DNA from: Tectiglobus sp965224045
Lineage (GTDB): Bacteria; Pseudomonadota; Alphaproteobacteria; Rhizobiales; Hyphomicrobiaceae
Reading direction: 5' to 3'
Assembly (NCBI GenBank): GCA_965224045.1
Contig: CBDCYD010000015.1
Location: forward strand, 124,001-188,000
Length of the DNA: 64,000 nt
Part shown: piece after piece, positions 40,940 through 49,012 of the stretch
Layout of the letters: each line of letters starts with the position of its first letter
How positions within the stretch are numbered: the first letter of the stretch is position 1
Made by a program: the position numbers and the translations under genes
Notes under the pieces: generated by a model
The model's input: only the letters and a program-made list of their open reading frames with translations
Told to the model about the DNA's origin: nothing
The model's database searches: none

Positions 40940-43690
40940 ATGGCAGTATCGTTTGTGCTCAACCAACGCGATGTCTGTGTCATGGCAGATCCGATCGAGC
41001 GTCTGTCGGACGTACTTCGGGACCGCTTCAACCTGACCGGAACCAAAGTTGGATGCAACGCCGGTGATTGCGGTGCCTGCACCGTCTTGATCGATGGCCG
41101 TCCCGCATGCGGTTGTCTTACTCCAGTCGGTCAGGTCGCCAGCGCCGAGATCACAACTGTCGAAGCTGACGATCCAATTCTTGATCGCCTCAGGAAAAGC
41201 TTTCTGCGGTTTGGTGCGGCGCAGTGTGGCATCTGCACGCCCGGAATGTTGATGTCGGCCGTGGCTTGCTTGCGAGGCACACCCCGGCCCACGAAGGACC
41301 AGGTCCACGATGCGCTCGGTGGCGTTCTGTGCCGCTGCACGGGCTACACAAAGATCGTCGAAGCGGTGATGCAGGCGTTTGACGACACCGACATTGCAGC
41401 GGATCCGAGGCCCGCAGGGGGCTTCGCAATCGGCGCAAGCATCCAGCATCTCGACGGGCGCCACAAGGTCAACGGGGGCCTTGCCTACGGTTCGGATCGA
41501 TTGCCAAAGAATGCACTGCTCGCCCGCGTCATTCGCAGCCCCCATCACCATGCGCGCTTTGTGATCGGCGACAAAGCAGCGTTTCTGGACATGCACAAGG
41601 GCCTGCATGCTGTGTTCGATGCAACCGACATACCGGGTCGGAACCGTTTCGGAGTCATTCCGCCGTTCGCCGATCAACCGGCGTTCGCCGAGAACCGGGC
41701 CCGCCATCGTGGAGAAGCGGTCGCAGTGGTCGTTGGTAAACCTGATGCCGTGCGGCGGTTCGATGAGGACCTGTTTCCCATCGAATGGGAGGTGCTGGAG
41801 CAGATCCTTGATCCCGTCGCCGCGCTCGCGCACGGTGGCGTTAACGTTCATGAAGATCGAGCCGGCAACGTTCTCACCCGCGGCTATGTCGCGCGCGGTG
41901 ATGTTGATCGTGCACTCGGCGACGCCGCCTACAAGGTAGAGGTCGGCACGTCGACGCCTGCAATCGAACATGCCTATATCGAGCCCGAAGCAGGTTACGC
42001 CGACTGGGTCGACAATCAAGTCGTCATTTTCGGCCCGACACAAGCACCCCACATGGACCGTGAGGACCTGGAGAAAATTCTCGATCTCAAATCGGGTCAG
42101 GTCCGTATCGTGCCAACGGCATGCGGCGGCGGCTTTGGTTCCAAGCTGGACATTTCCTACCAACCCTACATCGCACTTGCCGCGATGCGGCTGCAACGGC
42201 CTGTCGCAATCGTCTATACGCGACAAGAGTCCATGCAGTCGACAACCAAGCGCCACCCATCGCAGATCAAGGTCGAAGCATCCTGTGACCAAGACGGAAT
42301 GATGACAGGCTTCGCGTTCGACGGAACGTTCGATACCGGGGCTTACGCAAGCTGGGGACCAACCGTTGCCAATCGCGTCCCCGTGCATGCTTCAGGTCCC
42401 TACTTCATCCCAAACTACCGAGCCCGAAGCGTCGCTGTTCACACGAATGCCCCACCCTCGGGGGCATTCCGCGGGTTCGGCGTTCCACAGGCGGCCATCG
42501 CCCAGGAACTGGCATTCGACAAGCTCGCCGACGCGGCCGGCATCGACCGCCTTGAGTTTCGCCTGCGCAATGCGCTCGACAACAATCTGCCGACGGTCAC
42601 AGGCCAGACCTTTGAGACCGGTGTCGGTATCAAGGCATGCCTGGAGGCATTGCGTGCACGGTGGGCAAGTGCCACACAGCGAACGGCAAACTTCAATCGT
42701 GAACATGCAGACAGGACCGAGCGAAAAGGCATCGGCATTGCCAGTTGCTGGTATGGCTGTGGCAACACATCTCTGCCCAACCCTTCAACTTTTCGCATGG
42801 GCATCAGGCGTGACGGCACGGTTGTCCTGCACCAGGGCGCCACCGACATCGGCCAGGGCACAAACACGATTATCACGCAGATTGCCGCTGATGCACTTGG
42901 TGTTCCCGTGCATAGCATTGAGCTGATCGGCGCTGACACGAACCTGACACCGGATGGAGGCAAGACATCGGCGTCGCGCCAGACCTTTGTCAGCGGCAAG
43001 GCTGCGATGTTGACCGGTCAAGCGCTCAGGCGCGCGATTTTGCGTCAAGCCAACGTCGGGGCCGGTGCCAGCTTGTCCATCGAGGATGGCCGGATCCATC
43101 TGGCCGATGATGCAGGCGGTGGCCACATCAACCTCTGCGCTCTGCCAGTCAACGACTTGGGTTATGTTTTCATGGCGGAGGAAACATACGATCCTCCGAC
43201 AATGCCGTTGGACGAGAACGGTCAAGGGGTCCCGTACGCCGTCTATGGTTATGGGGCGCAGGTCGTGGAGCTGACCGTCTTTCTGTCATTGGGGACCGTG
43301 AGCCTGGATCGGATTACAGCGGCGCACGATGTCGGGCGGGCGATCAACCCGATGCTGATCGAAGGGCAGATCGAAGGCGGGATAGCGCAAGGCATCGGAA
43401 TGGCCCTGATGGAACACTACGTGCCAAGTCGAACTGAAAACCTGCACGACTATCTGGTTCCGACCTTCGGTGATGTTCCACCGATTGAAAGCATAATAAT
43501 CGAAGTCGCGGACGGCGAAGGCCCCTACGGTGCAAAGGGTCTTGGTGAGCACGTGCTTATACCGACTGCCGCTGCAATCACCAATGCAATTCGCCACGCG
43601 GTCGGCATTGAGGTGGCAAACCTGCCTGCAACACCTGACAAAGTCGTCGAGGCGATCCAGACTGCGGGAACCCACGGAGTTGCGGCATGA
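40940..43690 (+). CDS. Molybdenum hydroxylase, fused 2Fe-2S and Mo-cofactor subunits
   Basis: The 916-residue protein joins two subunits. Residues 1-150 carry both 2Fe-2S clusters: C39, C44, C47, C59 (plant type) and C96, C99, C131, C133. From about 160 on is the Mo-binding large subunit, with FGPTQAPHMDR, TACGGGFGSKLD, SGAFRGFGVPQA, GATDIGQGTNT and the catalytic glutamate E870 in GAKGLGEH. The family adds an oxygen from water to a carbon next to a ring nitrogen or to an aldehyde. In the operon with a 6-hydroxynicotinate-reductase-like protein, ring hydroxylation of a pyridine carboxylate is the natural reading. It ends with a 4-base overlap with the next gene. Confidence 0.88.
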   Translation: MAVSFVLNQRDVCVMADPIERLSDVLRDRFNLTGTKVGCNAGDCGACTVLIDGRPACGCLTPVGQVASAEITTVEADDPILDRLRKSFLRFGAAQCGICTPGMLMSAVACLRGTPRPTKDQVHDALGGVLCRCTGYTKIVEAVMQAFDDTDIAADPRPAGGFAIGASIQHLDGRHKVNGGLAYGSDRLPKNALLARVIRSPHHHARFVIGDKAAFLDMHKGLHAVFDATDIPGRNRFGVIPPFADQPAFAENRARHRGEAVAVVVGKPDAVRRFDEDLFPIEWEVLEQILDPVAALAHGGVNVHEDRAGNVLTRGYVARGDVDRALGDAAYKVEVGTSTPAIEHAYIEPEAGYADWVDNQVVIFGPTQAPHMDREDLEKILDLKSGQVRIVPTACGGGFGSKLDISYQPYIALAAMRLQRPVAIVYTRQESMQSTTKRHPSQIKVEASCDQDGMMTGFAFDGTFDTGAYASWGPTVANRVPVHASGPYFIPNYRARSVAVHTNAPPSGAFRGFGVPQAAIAQELAFDKLADAAGIDRLEFRLRNALDNNLPTVTGQTFETGVGIKACLEALRARWASATQRTANFNREHADRTERKGIGIASCWYGCGNTSLPNPSTFRMGIRRDGTVVLHQGATDIGQGTNTIITQIAADALGVPVHSIELIGADTNLTPDGGKTSASRQTFVSGKAAMLTGQALRRAILRQANVGAGASLSIEDGRIHLADDAGGGHINLCALPVNDLGYVFMAEETYDPPTMPLDENGQGVPYAVYGYGAQVVELTVFLSLGTVSLDRITAAHDVGRAINPMLIEGQIEGGIAQGIGMALMEHYVPSRTENLHDYLVPTFGDVPPIESIIIEVADGEGPYGAKGLGEHVLIPTAAAITNAIRHAVGIEVANLPATPDKVVEAIQTAGTHGVAA

Positions 43691-45225
43691 ATGAAAAAGC
43701 ATCTGTCAGCGAAAAGATCCGCTGCGACGCCTGCCCTGTGATGTGCTACATAGCGGACGGCAACAGCGGCGCTTGCGATCGCTACGCGAATGAAGGCGGC
43801 CAACTGATTCGTGTCGATCCGCTCACGATCGTGACGCGCCGCGCCGAAGATGGTGGTGCGGTTGTCAAATTTCTCGATCGCGAGCGCGAATGGACCGGCG
43901 ACGTCGTGTCTGCGGAAACAACATTCATCACCGCAGTGGGCGCCGGCACGACTTATCCCGATTACAAGCCCGCCCCGTTCATCGTATCGAGCGACGTTGA
44001 CGGTGTCGACATGATCACCGTCGTGACCGAGGGCATTTTCAGCTACTGCGGCGCCAAAGTGAAGATCGACACCGACCGTCATGTTGGCCCCGAGCGCCAT
44101 TTGGTCCGTGTCGAAGGTGAACCTATCGGCCATGTCACAACCGCCGAGTACGGCTCGCAAATGCTGTCGCTAGGTGGTGTGCATCACTTGACCGGTGGCA
44201 GCAAAAAGGAGGGTCGCGTGACGTGCGCCGCCCTGCTGGCGCTGTGCAACGGACAAGCTGTCGAGATGCATGTCGACGATGGTGCCGATCTTGTCTTGCA
44301 GGCCGGAAAACCGCCGATCGTCAACGACGTCGAAGAAGATCGCATGCGCGTCGGATGCGGTTCGGCAACGGTCGGCATGTTTGCGTCGCAATGGAAAGGG
44401 CTGGTTGACGAGGTCGTCGTTGTCGATGATCACATTACCGGAGTTATGTCCGAGCATCAGGCCGGCAAGGTGATCGGCTGGCAGCCGACAGGCATCAAGA
44501 TCAAAGGGCGCAAGTCAACACCGGGCCGCTATTTCCAGGTCGCCGAACCTGGTACCGGATGGGGCGGAACCGACCTCGCTAATCCATTGGCCATTCTCGG
44601 CGACTTCAACCCGAAGATCGCAACTCCAGGCCAATCACTGCTCATGGTTTCGACGACGGGTGACCAGTTTGCGTACTACGAACTCGACGAGACCCTGAGC
44701 CCGGTCGAGACCGACATGCCGGAACGCCTGCGGCCTTCCATCGAGCGCATTGCGGAAAACTGCGAACCAGCGCTTTGCTCCGTTGTGTTCATGGGCGGTG
44801 CCGGTGGATCGTTGCGTGCCGGTGTGACGGAAAACCCAGTCAAGCTGACCCGCTCCGTCAAACAGCTGATGACCTTCGTCACCTGCGGCGGAGCGCCGGT
44901 CTACACTTGGCCCGGCGGCGGCATAACAGTGATGGTGGATGTGACGCGCATGCCGCAAGATTCATTCGGTTACGTGCCCACCCCTGCCCTTGTCGCACCG
45001 ATCGAGTTTACGATGCGCCGGCAGGATTACGAGCAACTGGGCGGCCACATGGACTATGTGATACCGCTCGAAGACGCCGCCGCCGGCATGACAGGCAATC
45101 AGAACGGTCATGTTCTGATAGGCCAACGCCGAGTGAGCATGGCCCACGACAGCCCATGGCCGACCCGGGCCCAATGGGAGCAGGGGCGGGTTATGGCGGA
45201 CAAAACGACACCAAAGTTGTCATGA
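43687..45225 (+). CDS. 6-Hydroxynicotinate reductase-like iron-sulfur protein
   Basis: The 512-residue protein matches, from memory of the family, 6-hydroxynicotinate reductase (Hnr) of Eubacterium barkeri, which reduces 6-hydroxynicotinate to 1,4,5,6-tetrahydro-6-oxonicotinate with reduced ferredoxin. An N-terminal cysteine set C13-x2-C16-x3-C20-x9-C30 (CDACPVMC ... GACDRY) should hold an Fe-S cluster. The middle has TVVTEGIFSYCGAKVKIDTD and HHLTGGSKKEGRVT. A GCGSATVG segment at about 223-230 is near, but not equal to, the flavin-attachment pattern used by ApbE-type enzymes. The preceding hydroxylase and the enamidase-like gene nearby support the same pathway. The true ring substrate is not proved. 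Confidence 0.75.
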   Translation: MNEKASVSEKIRCDACPVMCYIADGNSGACDRYANEGGQLIRVDPLTIVTRRAEDGGAVVKFLDREREWTGDVVSAETTFITAVGAGTTYPDYKPAPFIVSSDVDGVDMITVVTEGIFSYCGAKVKIDTDRHVGPERHLVRVEGEPIGHVTTAEYGSQMLSLGGVHHLTGGSKKEGRVTCAALLALCNGQAVEMHVDDGADLVLQAGKPPIVNDVEEDRMRVGCGSATVGMFASQWKGLVDEVVVVDDHITGVMSEHQAGKVIGWQPTGIKIKGRKSTPGRYFQVAEPGTGWGGTDLANPLAILGDFNPKIATPGQSLLMVSTTGDQFAYYELDETLSPVETDMPERLRPSIERIAENCEPALCSVVFMGGAGGSLRAGVTENPVKLTRSVKQLMTFVTCGGAPVYTWPGGGITVMVDVTRMPQDSFGYVPTPALVAPIEFTMRRQDYEQLGGHMDYVIPLEDAAAGMTGNQNGHVLIGQRRVSMAHDSPWPTRAQWEQGRVMADKTTPKLS

Positions 45226-46151
45226 CGTTTCGCGGCACCGAACAACCACGCGCTTGTATGCTGGCGGATGGACGCCGGCTGCATTTGCAGCATGGCCCGA
45301 TCGACATCGTAATCGGCGCTGACGGTCACCAGGATCAAATTTTTCAAGCCTATAATCAGGCGGCCGTGTATTTCAGCTCCGTTCTGCGAACACTGGCCGG
45401 CGAACTGGATTTGCTGCGACGGCCCTGCACGGCTGCGATGCCGGCTGCCAGGTCGCAAATTGCCCGGCATATGCAGGCCTCTACAGCCAAATTGTGCGGC
45501 TGCTCGTTCGCCACGCCCATGATCGCAGTCGCAGGTGCGGTTGCCGACCACGTCCTATGGGCCTTGTTGGCAGGTCGTCACCTTCGACGGGCCTATGTCA
45601 ACAACGGCGGCGATATTGCCTTATGGCTGGCGAAAGATGCGCGTTTCGACGTCGGGGTCTGCAGCAATCCCGATACCGGCCAAGTTGGTTCGACCGTGCG
45701 CATCGGCCATGGCGACGGCGTTGGCGGTATCGCGACGAGTGGTTGGCGGGGACGCAGCTTCTCGCTTGGCGTTGCCGATGCGGTGACCGTGCTGGCCGAC
45801 AGTGCCGCGACCGCGGATACGGCTGCAACGTTGATTGCGAACGCGGTCGACTTGCCAGCCGGGTCATCGGGTATCCAACGCCGTCCTGCGCGAGAGCTGG
45901 CTCCAGACTCCGATCTGGGCGACCGGCTTGTCACGGTTGCAGTCGAGGATCTAACCGGCCATGAAATCGAAATTGCCTTGTCGGGCGGCCGTCGCCTCGC
46001 CGCGCGCATGATCGACAAAGGTCTGATAAGGGCTGCCTACATCAACTTGCAAAACGAAACGGTCGTCTGTGAACCTCCACGTGATTGCAATTCACTGAAC
46101 AACCGGCAAACAGATCTACGACAGGTTGCCAAAGAAACCGTCAACCCATGA
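45222..46151 (+). CDS. UPF0280 family protein (ApbE-related fold)
   Basis: From the ATG at 45222, overlapping the reductase stop, the product has 309 residues. It shows the UPF0280 pattern: GRRLHLQHGPIDIVIGADG, ATPMIAVAGAVADHVLWALL, RAYVNNGGDIALWLA and GGIATSGWRGRSFSLGVADA. The family is related in fold to ApbE, which attaches FMN to proteins. Its translational coupling to the reductase suggests it matures that enzyme, perhaps by adding a flavin. That role is inference; no UPF0280 member has an activity that I can name. Confidence 0.82.
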   Translation: MTFRGTEQPRACMLADGRRLHLQHGPIDIVIGADGHQDQIFQAYNQAAVYFSSVLRTLAGELDLLRRPCTAAMPAARSQIARHMQASTAKLCGCSFATPMIAVAGAVADHVLWALLAGRHLRRAYVNNGGDIALWLAKDARFDVGVCSNPDTGQVGSTVRIGHGDGVGGIATSGWRGRSFSLGVADAVTVLADSAATADTAATLIANAVDLPAGSSGIQRRPARELAPDSDLGDRLVTVAVEDLTGHEIEIALSGGRRLAARMIDKGLIRAAYINLQNETVVCEPPRDCNSLNNRQTDLRQVAKETVNP

Positions 46152-46176
46152 GTTGTGCCAGCTAAGGTATGTGCAA

Positions 46177-46764
46177 ATGAGCAAAGCCAAAGTCCGCAAG
46201 ATCGTTACCGTCGTCGAAGAAATCCATACTGAAATGGGCCGCTCCATCGTCCCGCCTACACGCAAGGCTGCCTGTGTCGCGGTTATCGAAAATCCGTTTG
46301 CCGGGCGCTACCAGGAAGACCTTGAAGAGCTGATGATCATTGGTGAAGAACTCGGCGGTGTGCTCGGCAAACGTTGTGTCGAAGCGCTCGGGATCGCGCC
46401 CGGCGAAGCGGAAAGCTATGGCAAAGCTGCACTGGTCGGCGAAAATGGTGAACTGGAACACGCCGCCGCGATCCTGCATCCACGCATGGGTAAACCCCTG
46501 CGCGCCGAGGTCGAAAAGGGCGCCGCACTCGTTCCCTCATCCAAGAAGCGAGGCGGCGCCGGCCAGGCGCTTGACGTGCCACTGGGACACAAGGATGCAG
46601 CCTATGTCCGCTCTCACTTCGATGGGATGGAAGTTTGCATCAACGATGCCCCGCGGGCCGATGAAATTATGGTTGCAATTGCAGTGACTGATTCAGGCCG
46701 TCCGCTGCCACGGGTCGGCGGCCTGGCAGCCGATGAGGCGGTTGGAGAGGACGGCCTGCGGTAG
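46177..46764 (+). CDS. AA_synth / DUF1185 family protein
   Basis: From the ATG at 46177 (aaggt upstream) the product has 195 residues: VRKIVTVVEEIHTEMGRSIV, AACVAVIENPFAGRYQEDLE, AAILHPRMGKPLRAEVEKGA and MEVCINDAPRADEIMVAIAV. This matches the 'amino acid synthesis family' (PF06684), which is not well characterised. Members often sit in catabolic clusters for amides and heterocycles, which fits its place 25 bases after UPF0280. It may act on the ring-opened product. No catalytic residues can be assigned. Confidence 0.78.
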   Translation: MSKAKVRKIVTVVEEIHTEMGRSIVPPTRKAACVAVIENPFAGRYQEDLEELMIIGEELGGVLGKRCVEALGIAPGEAESYGKAALVGENGELEHAAAILHPRMGKPLRAEVEKGAALVPSSKKRGGAGQALDVPLGHKDAAYVRSHFDGMEVCINDAPRADEIMVAIAVTDSGRPLPRVGGLAADEAVGEDGLR

Positions 46765-46849
46765 TGCGCAACCGGCTCCACCGGTCAATTCACCAACATT
46801 GATCAACTCAACCGCAAAACATGTCGAAGCCGGCGCTTCTTAGAGCAAC

Positions 46850-46890
46850 CTGCATTAATTCGGAATCGGTCCGTTTCCGAATTAATGCAG
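46850..46890. repeat. AT-rich palindrome between convergent genes
   Basis: A 16-base perfect stem (ctgcattaattcggaa against ttccgaattaatgcag) with a 9-base loop. It lies between the DUF1185 gene and the enamidase-like gene, which converge. Together with the family B hairpin at 46919-46974 it may act as a two-way terminator region, although neither stem has a clear T-run. Confidence 0.7.
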
Positions 46891-46892
46891 AT

Positions 46893-46974
46893 AGTTGCTC
46901 GATTCTTTAGAGGCGATCATCTTTGTGCCTCAAGTTGGAGCCGCGACAGCGGTTCTAACCTGAGGCACAAAGAT
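46893..46974. repeat. Repeat family B, copy 2
   Basis: Matches 31807-31883: leader gttgctcgattctttag and gcgatcatctttgtgcct, then a 26-base stem (46919-46944 against 46949-46974, a few mismatches) with the same gaca loop. It ends one base before the stop codon of the enamidase-like gene, so that transcript ends in or runs through a hairpin. Confidence 0.85.
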
Positions 46975-48147
46975 TTAGCCAACAATTTCCGGCACGCGCT
47001 CTGCCGGCGGTGTGTTGCGGCTGCGCTGTGAACGCACGATGCCGTCGATAACCGTCATACCGACGCCAGGAAGATTGCCCTGCCGAATACTGTCGAGCAT
47101 GTCCTTTCCCGGTGCGTGTTGTGCGCGATCGATCAATATGAAATCTGCTGCCATTCCGGCTTCGATTGTTCCGCAGTCGAGTTCACGCATGCGCGCGGTG
47201 TTGCCGGTGGCAAAGCAAAATACGACCTCGGCGGGGATGTCACCCAGGGAGGACAGCATCGCGATCATGCGTAGAATGCCCAGCGGCTGGACGCCGGATC
47301 CGGCCGGGGCATCCGTGCCGAGAATGACGCGTTCAGGCTGGCCGAGTTCGAAGGCTGTTCTTACCGCAAGCAGGGCAGCACGTTCATTGCCGTTGTGCAC
47401 CACCTCGATGCCGCGCTGGCAGCTTTCGCACAGGCAGGTGATCTGGTCGTCGGGCAACGCCGTGTGGCCGCCGTTGATGTGGCCAATAATGTCGGCATCA
47501 GCCTCCAGCACGACATCCTTGTCGATCAGGCCGGAACCGGGAATTGACGGTCCGCCGGTGTGAATGGTGCTTTGAATGCCGTACTTGCGCGCCCAAGCGA
47601 CCATCTGCTTGGCGGTTTCACCCGCCTTGACCGAACCGAGGCCGACCTCGCCAAGCAGCTTTACGCCGGCCTCCGCAAGCTCCTTGAAATCATGCTCCTG
47701 CATGCCTTCTTCGATAACCGGCGCGCCTGCCAGCATCTTGACGCCCGAGGGGCGAAAATTTTCGTACCAGCGCTGCGAGGCAATGGCCATTGCCTTGAGG
47801 CCGACAATGTCTTTCGGACGCCCGGGCGCGTGCACCTCACCGGCTGAAATCATGCACGTGACGCCGCCGTGAAGGCATGAGTCAATCCAATGCAGTTGTT
47901 GCTGCCTTGGCGTGTAATCGCCAATCACGGGATGGACGTGGCTATCGATAAGACCCGGTGATACAGTCGCGCCCTGGGCGTCCACCACAACCGTCGCATC
48001 ACCGGTGTCGAGGTCTTTTTCGTCGCCGACCGCAGCAATCTTGTCGTCAACGACGACAATGCAATTGCCGTCGAGGATCGGCTGCTCGAGCTTGCCTGAC
48101 AGGATCATTCCAATGCTGCGAACAACCAATTTGTTCTCCTCCGGCAT
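46975..48147 (-). CDS. Enamidase-like amidohydrolase
   Basis: From the ATG at 48147 (ggaggag upstream) the product has 390 residues. It follows clostridial enamidase closely in remembered sequence: LIDSHVHPVIGDYTPRQQQ, LHGGVTCMISAGEVHAPGRP, GEVGLGSVKAGE, IHTGGPSIPGSGL, IGHINGGHTALP and RVILGTDAPAGSGVQPLGIL, ending SRNTPPAERV. Metal ligands are likely H70, H72, E167, H196, H223 and D279. Enamidase hydrolyses 1,4,5,6-tetrahydro-6-oxonicotinate to 2-formylglutarate and ammonia. The gene converges on the reductase operon and is divergent from a MarR gene. An in-frame extension to 48339 is rejected. Confidence 0.82.
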   Translation of the reverse strand: MPEENKLVVRSIGMILSGKLEQPILDGNCIVVVDDKIAAVGDEKDLDTGDATVVVDAQGATVSPGLIDSHVHPVIGDYTPRQQQLHWIDSCLHGGVTCMISAGEVHAPGRPKDIVGLKAMAIASQRWYENFRPSGVKMLAGAPVIEEGMQEHDFKELAEAGVKLLGEVGLGSVKAGETAKQMVAWARKYGIQSTIHTGGPSIPGSGLIDKDVVLEADADIIGHINGGHTALPDDQITCLCESCQRGIEVVHNGNERAALLAVRTAFELGQPERVILGTDAPAGSGVQPLGILRMIAMLSSLGDIPAEVVFCFATGNTARMRELDCGTIEAGMAADFILIDRAQHAPGKDMLDSIRQGNLPGVGMTVIDGIVRSQRSRNTPPAERVPEIVG

Positions 48148-48196
48148 TCGACTCCTCCTTTGCCAAGCCCCGCGACCTTGCACGCGCGATATTGCA

Positions 48197-48213
48197 GTGC
48201 CAATCATTGGCAC
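48197..48213. promoter_or_regulatory. Candidate MarR operator (17-bp perfect palindrome)
   Basis: GTGCCAATCATTGGCAC is fully symmetric about its central C. It lies 49 bases before the enamidase-like start and 97 bases before the MarR start, in the divergent promoter region. Length and symmetry fit a MarR dimer. The same arms occur imperfectly ahead of the importer gene at 32147-32166, with a different spacing. Confidence 0.6.
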
Positions 48214-48310
48214 ACAAATGATATGGTAGTTGTCTAGGCCACGCGGGCTGCCATCTGCAAGACTTTTCGAGCATGGACCCGGAGCAGGCGAACGATTTGA
48301 GATTGAGACT

Positions 48311-48766
48311 ATGACCAACAGCAGACCTGCTGCCAACAAGGCGCCTGAACCCGACGAAGCTTATCGGTTGTCGGACCAGATCGGACATATTTTGAGACGC
48401 GCCTTCCAGCGCCACGCGACGATCTTCTCAAGCGAAATGGTCGATGGCCTCACCGCGACACGATTTGCAGCTCTCGCCATGCTGCGCGAGCAGGGCAGCC
48501 TTTCACAAAATGAGCTGGGTCGCCTGACCGCAATGGACATTGCAACGATTACCGGTGTGGTGCGCTGGCTAAAACAACAAGGGTTGGTAAAGGTCGGGCC
48601 TTATCCCAATGACTCAAGGCGAAACCTCATCGAATTGACCGACGCGGGTTGCAGCGTTCTTCAAACCGCGATCCCGCTTGGTCGCCGGATATCCCAAAAG
48701 ACGCTGGAGCCACTCACGCCGGCCGAAGCAGATCGCCTGATTGAGTTGCTACGCAAGGTCAGTTGA
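48311..48766 (+). CDS. MarR family transcriptional regulator
   Basis: From the ATG at 48311 the product has 151 residues with a winged helix-turn-helix of the MarR type: RLSDQIGHILRRAFQRHATI, LTATRFAALAMLREQGSLSQ, NELGRLTAMDIATITGVVRW, LKQQGLVKVGPYPNDSRRN and IELTDAGCSVL. MarR proteins repress catabolic genes and leave DNA when they bind an aromatic acid. Being divergent from the enamidase gene with a palindrome between them, it probably controls the ring-degradation island and itself. The ribosome binding site is weak. Confidence 0.88.
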   Translation: MTNSRPAANKAPEPDEAYRLSDQIGHILRRAFQRHATIFSSEMVDGLTATRFAALAMLREQGSLSQNELGRLTAMDIATITGVVRWLKQQGLVKVGPYPNDSRRNLIELTDAGCSVLQTAIPLGRRISQKTLEPLTPAEADRLIELLRKVS

Positions 48767-49012
48767 TGTGACGATGTGACGACGCGTCGTAGGTGTTGCC
48801 CTTGTCTGCTGTTGTTTTGCGTCTAACGGCAGCATGTCTCGGCCGCTGATCCCAGTCCGTGTTCGCCAGATAGCGATTACTTTTGCGTGGTTCGCCGGGC
48901 CATCATTCGTTCGAGGGCGGCGACCAGGTCCTTCGGTTCAAACATCGCCAGCGAACAACTCTGGTTACTACACGCAAATGCCGGCGGCTGATGGCCTGCA
49001 CCGTCTCGCGCA

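Noticed and set aside
40766..42388. A 540-residue open frame on the minus strand opposite the molybdenum hydroxylase
   Set aside because: It has no domain motifs, is rich in Cys, His and Arg, and lies antisense to a well-supported gene. Long antisense frames are expected in high-GC coding DNA.
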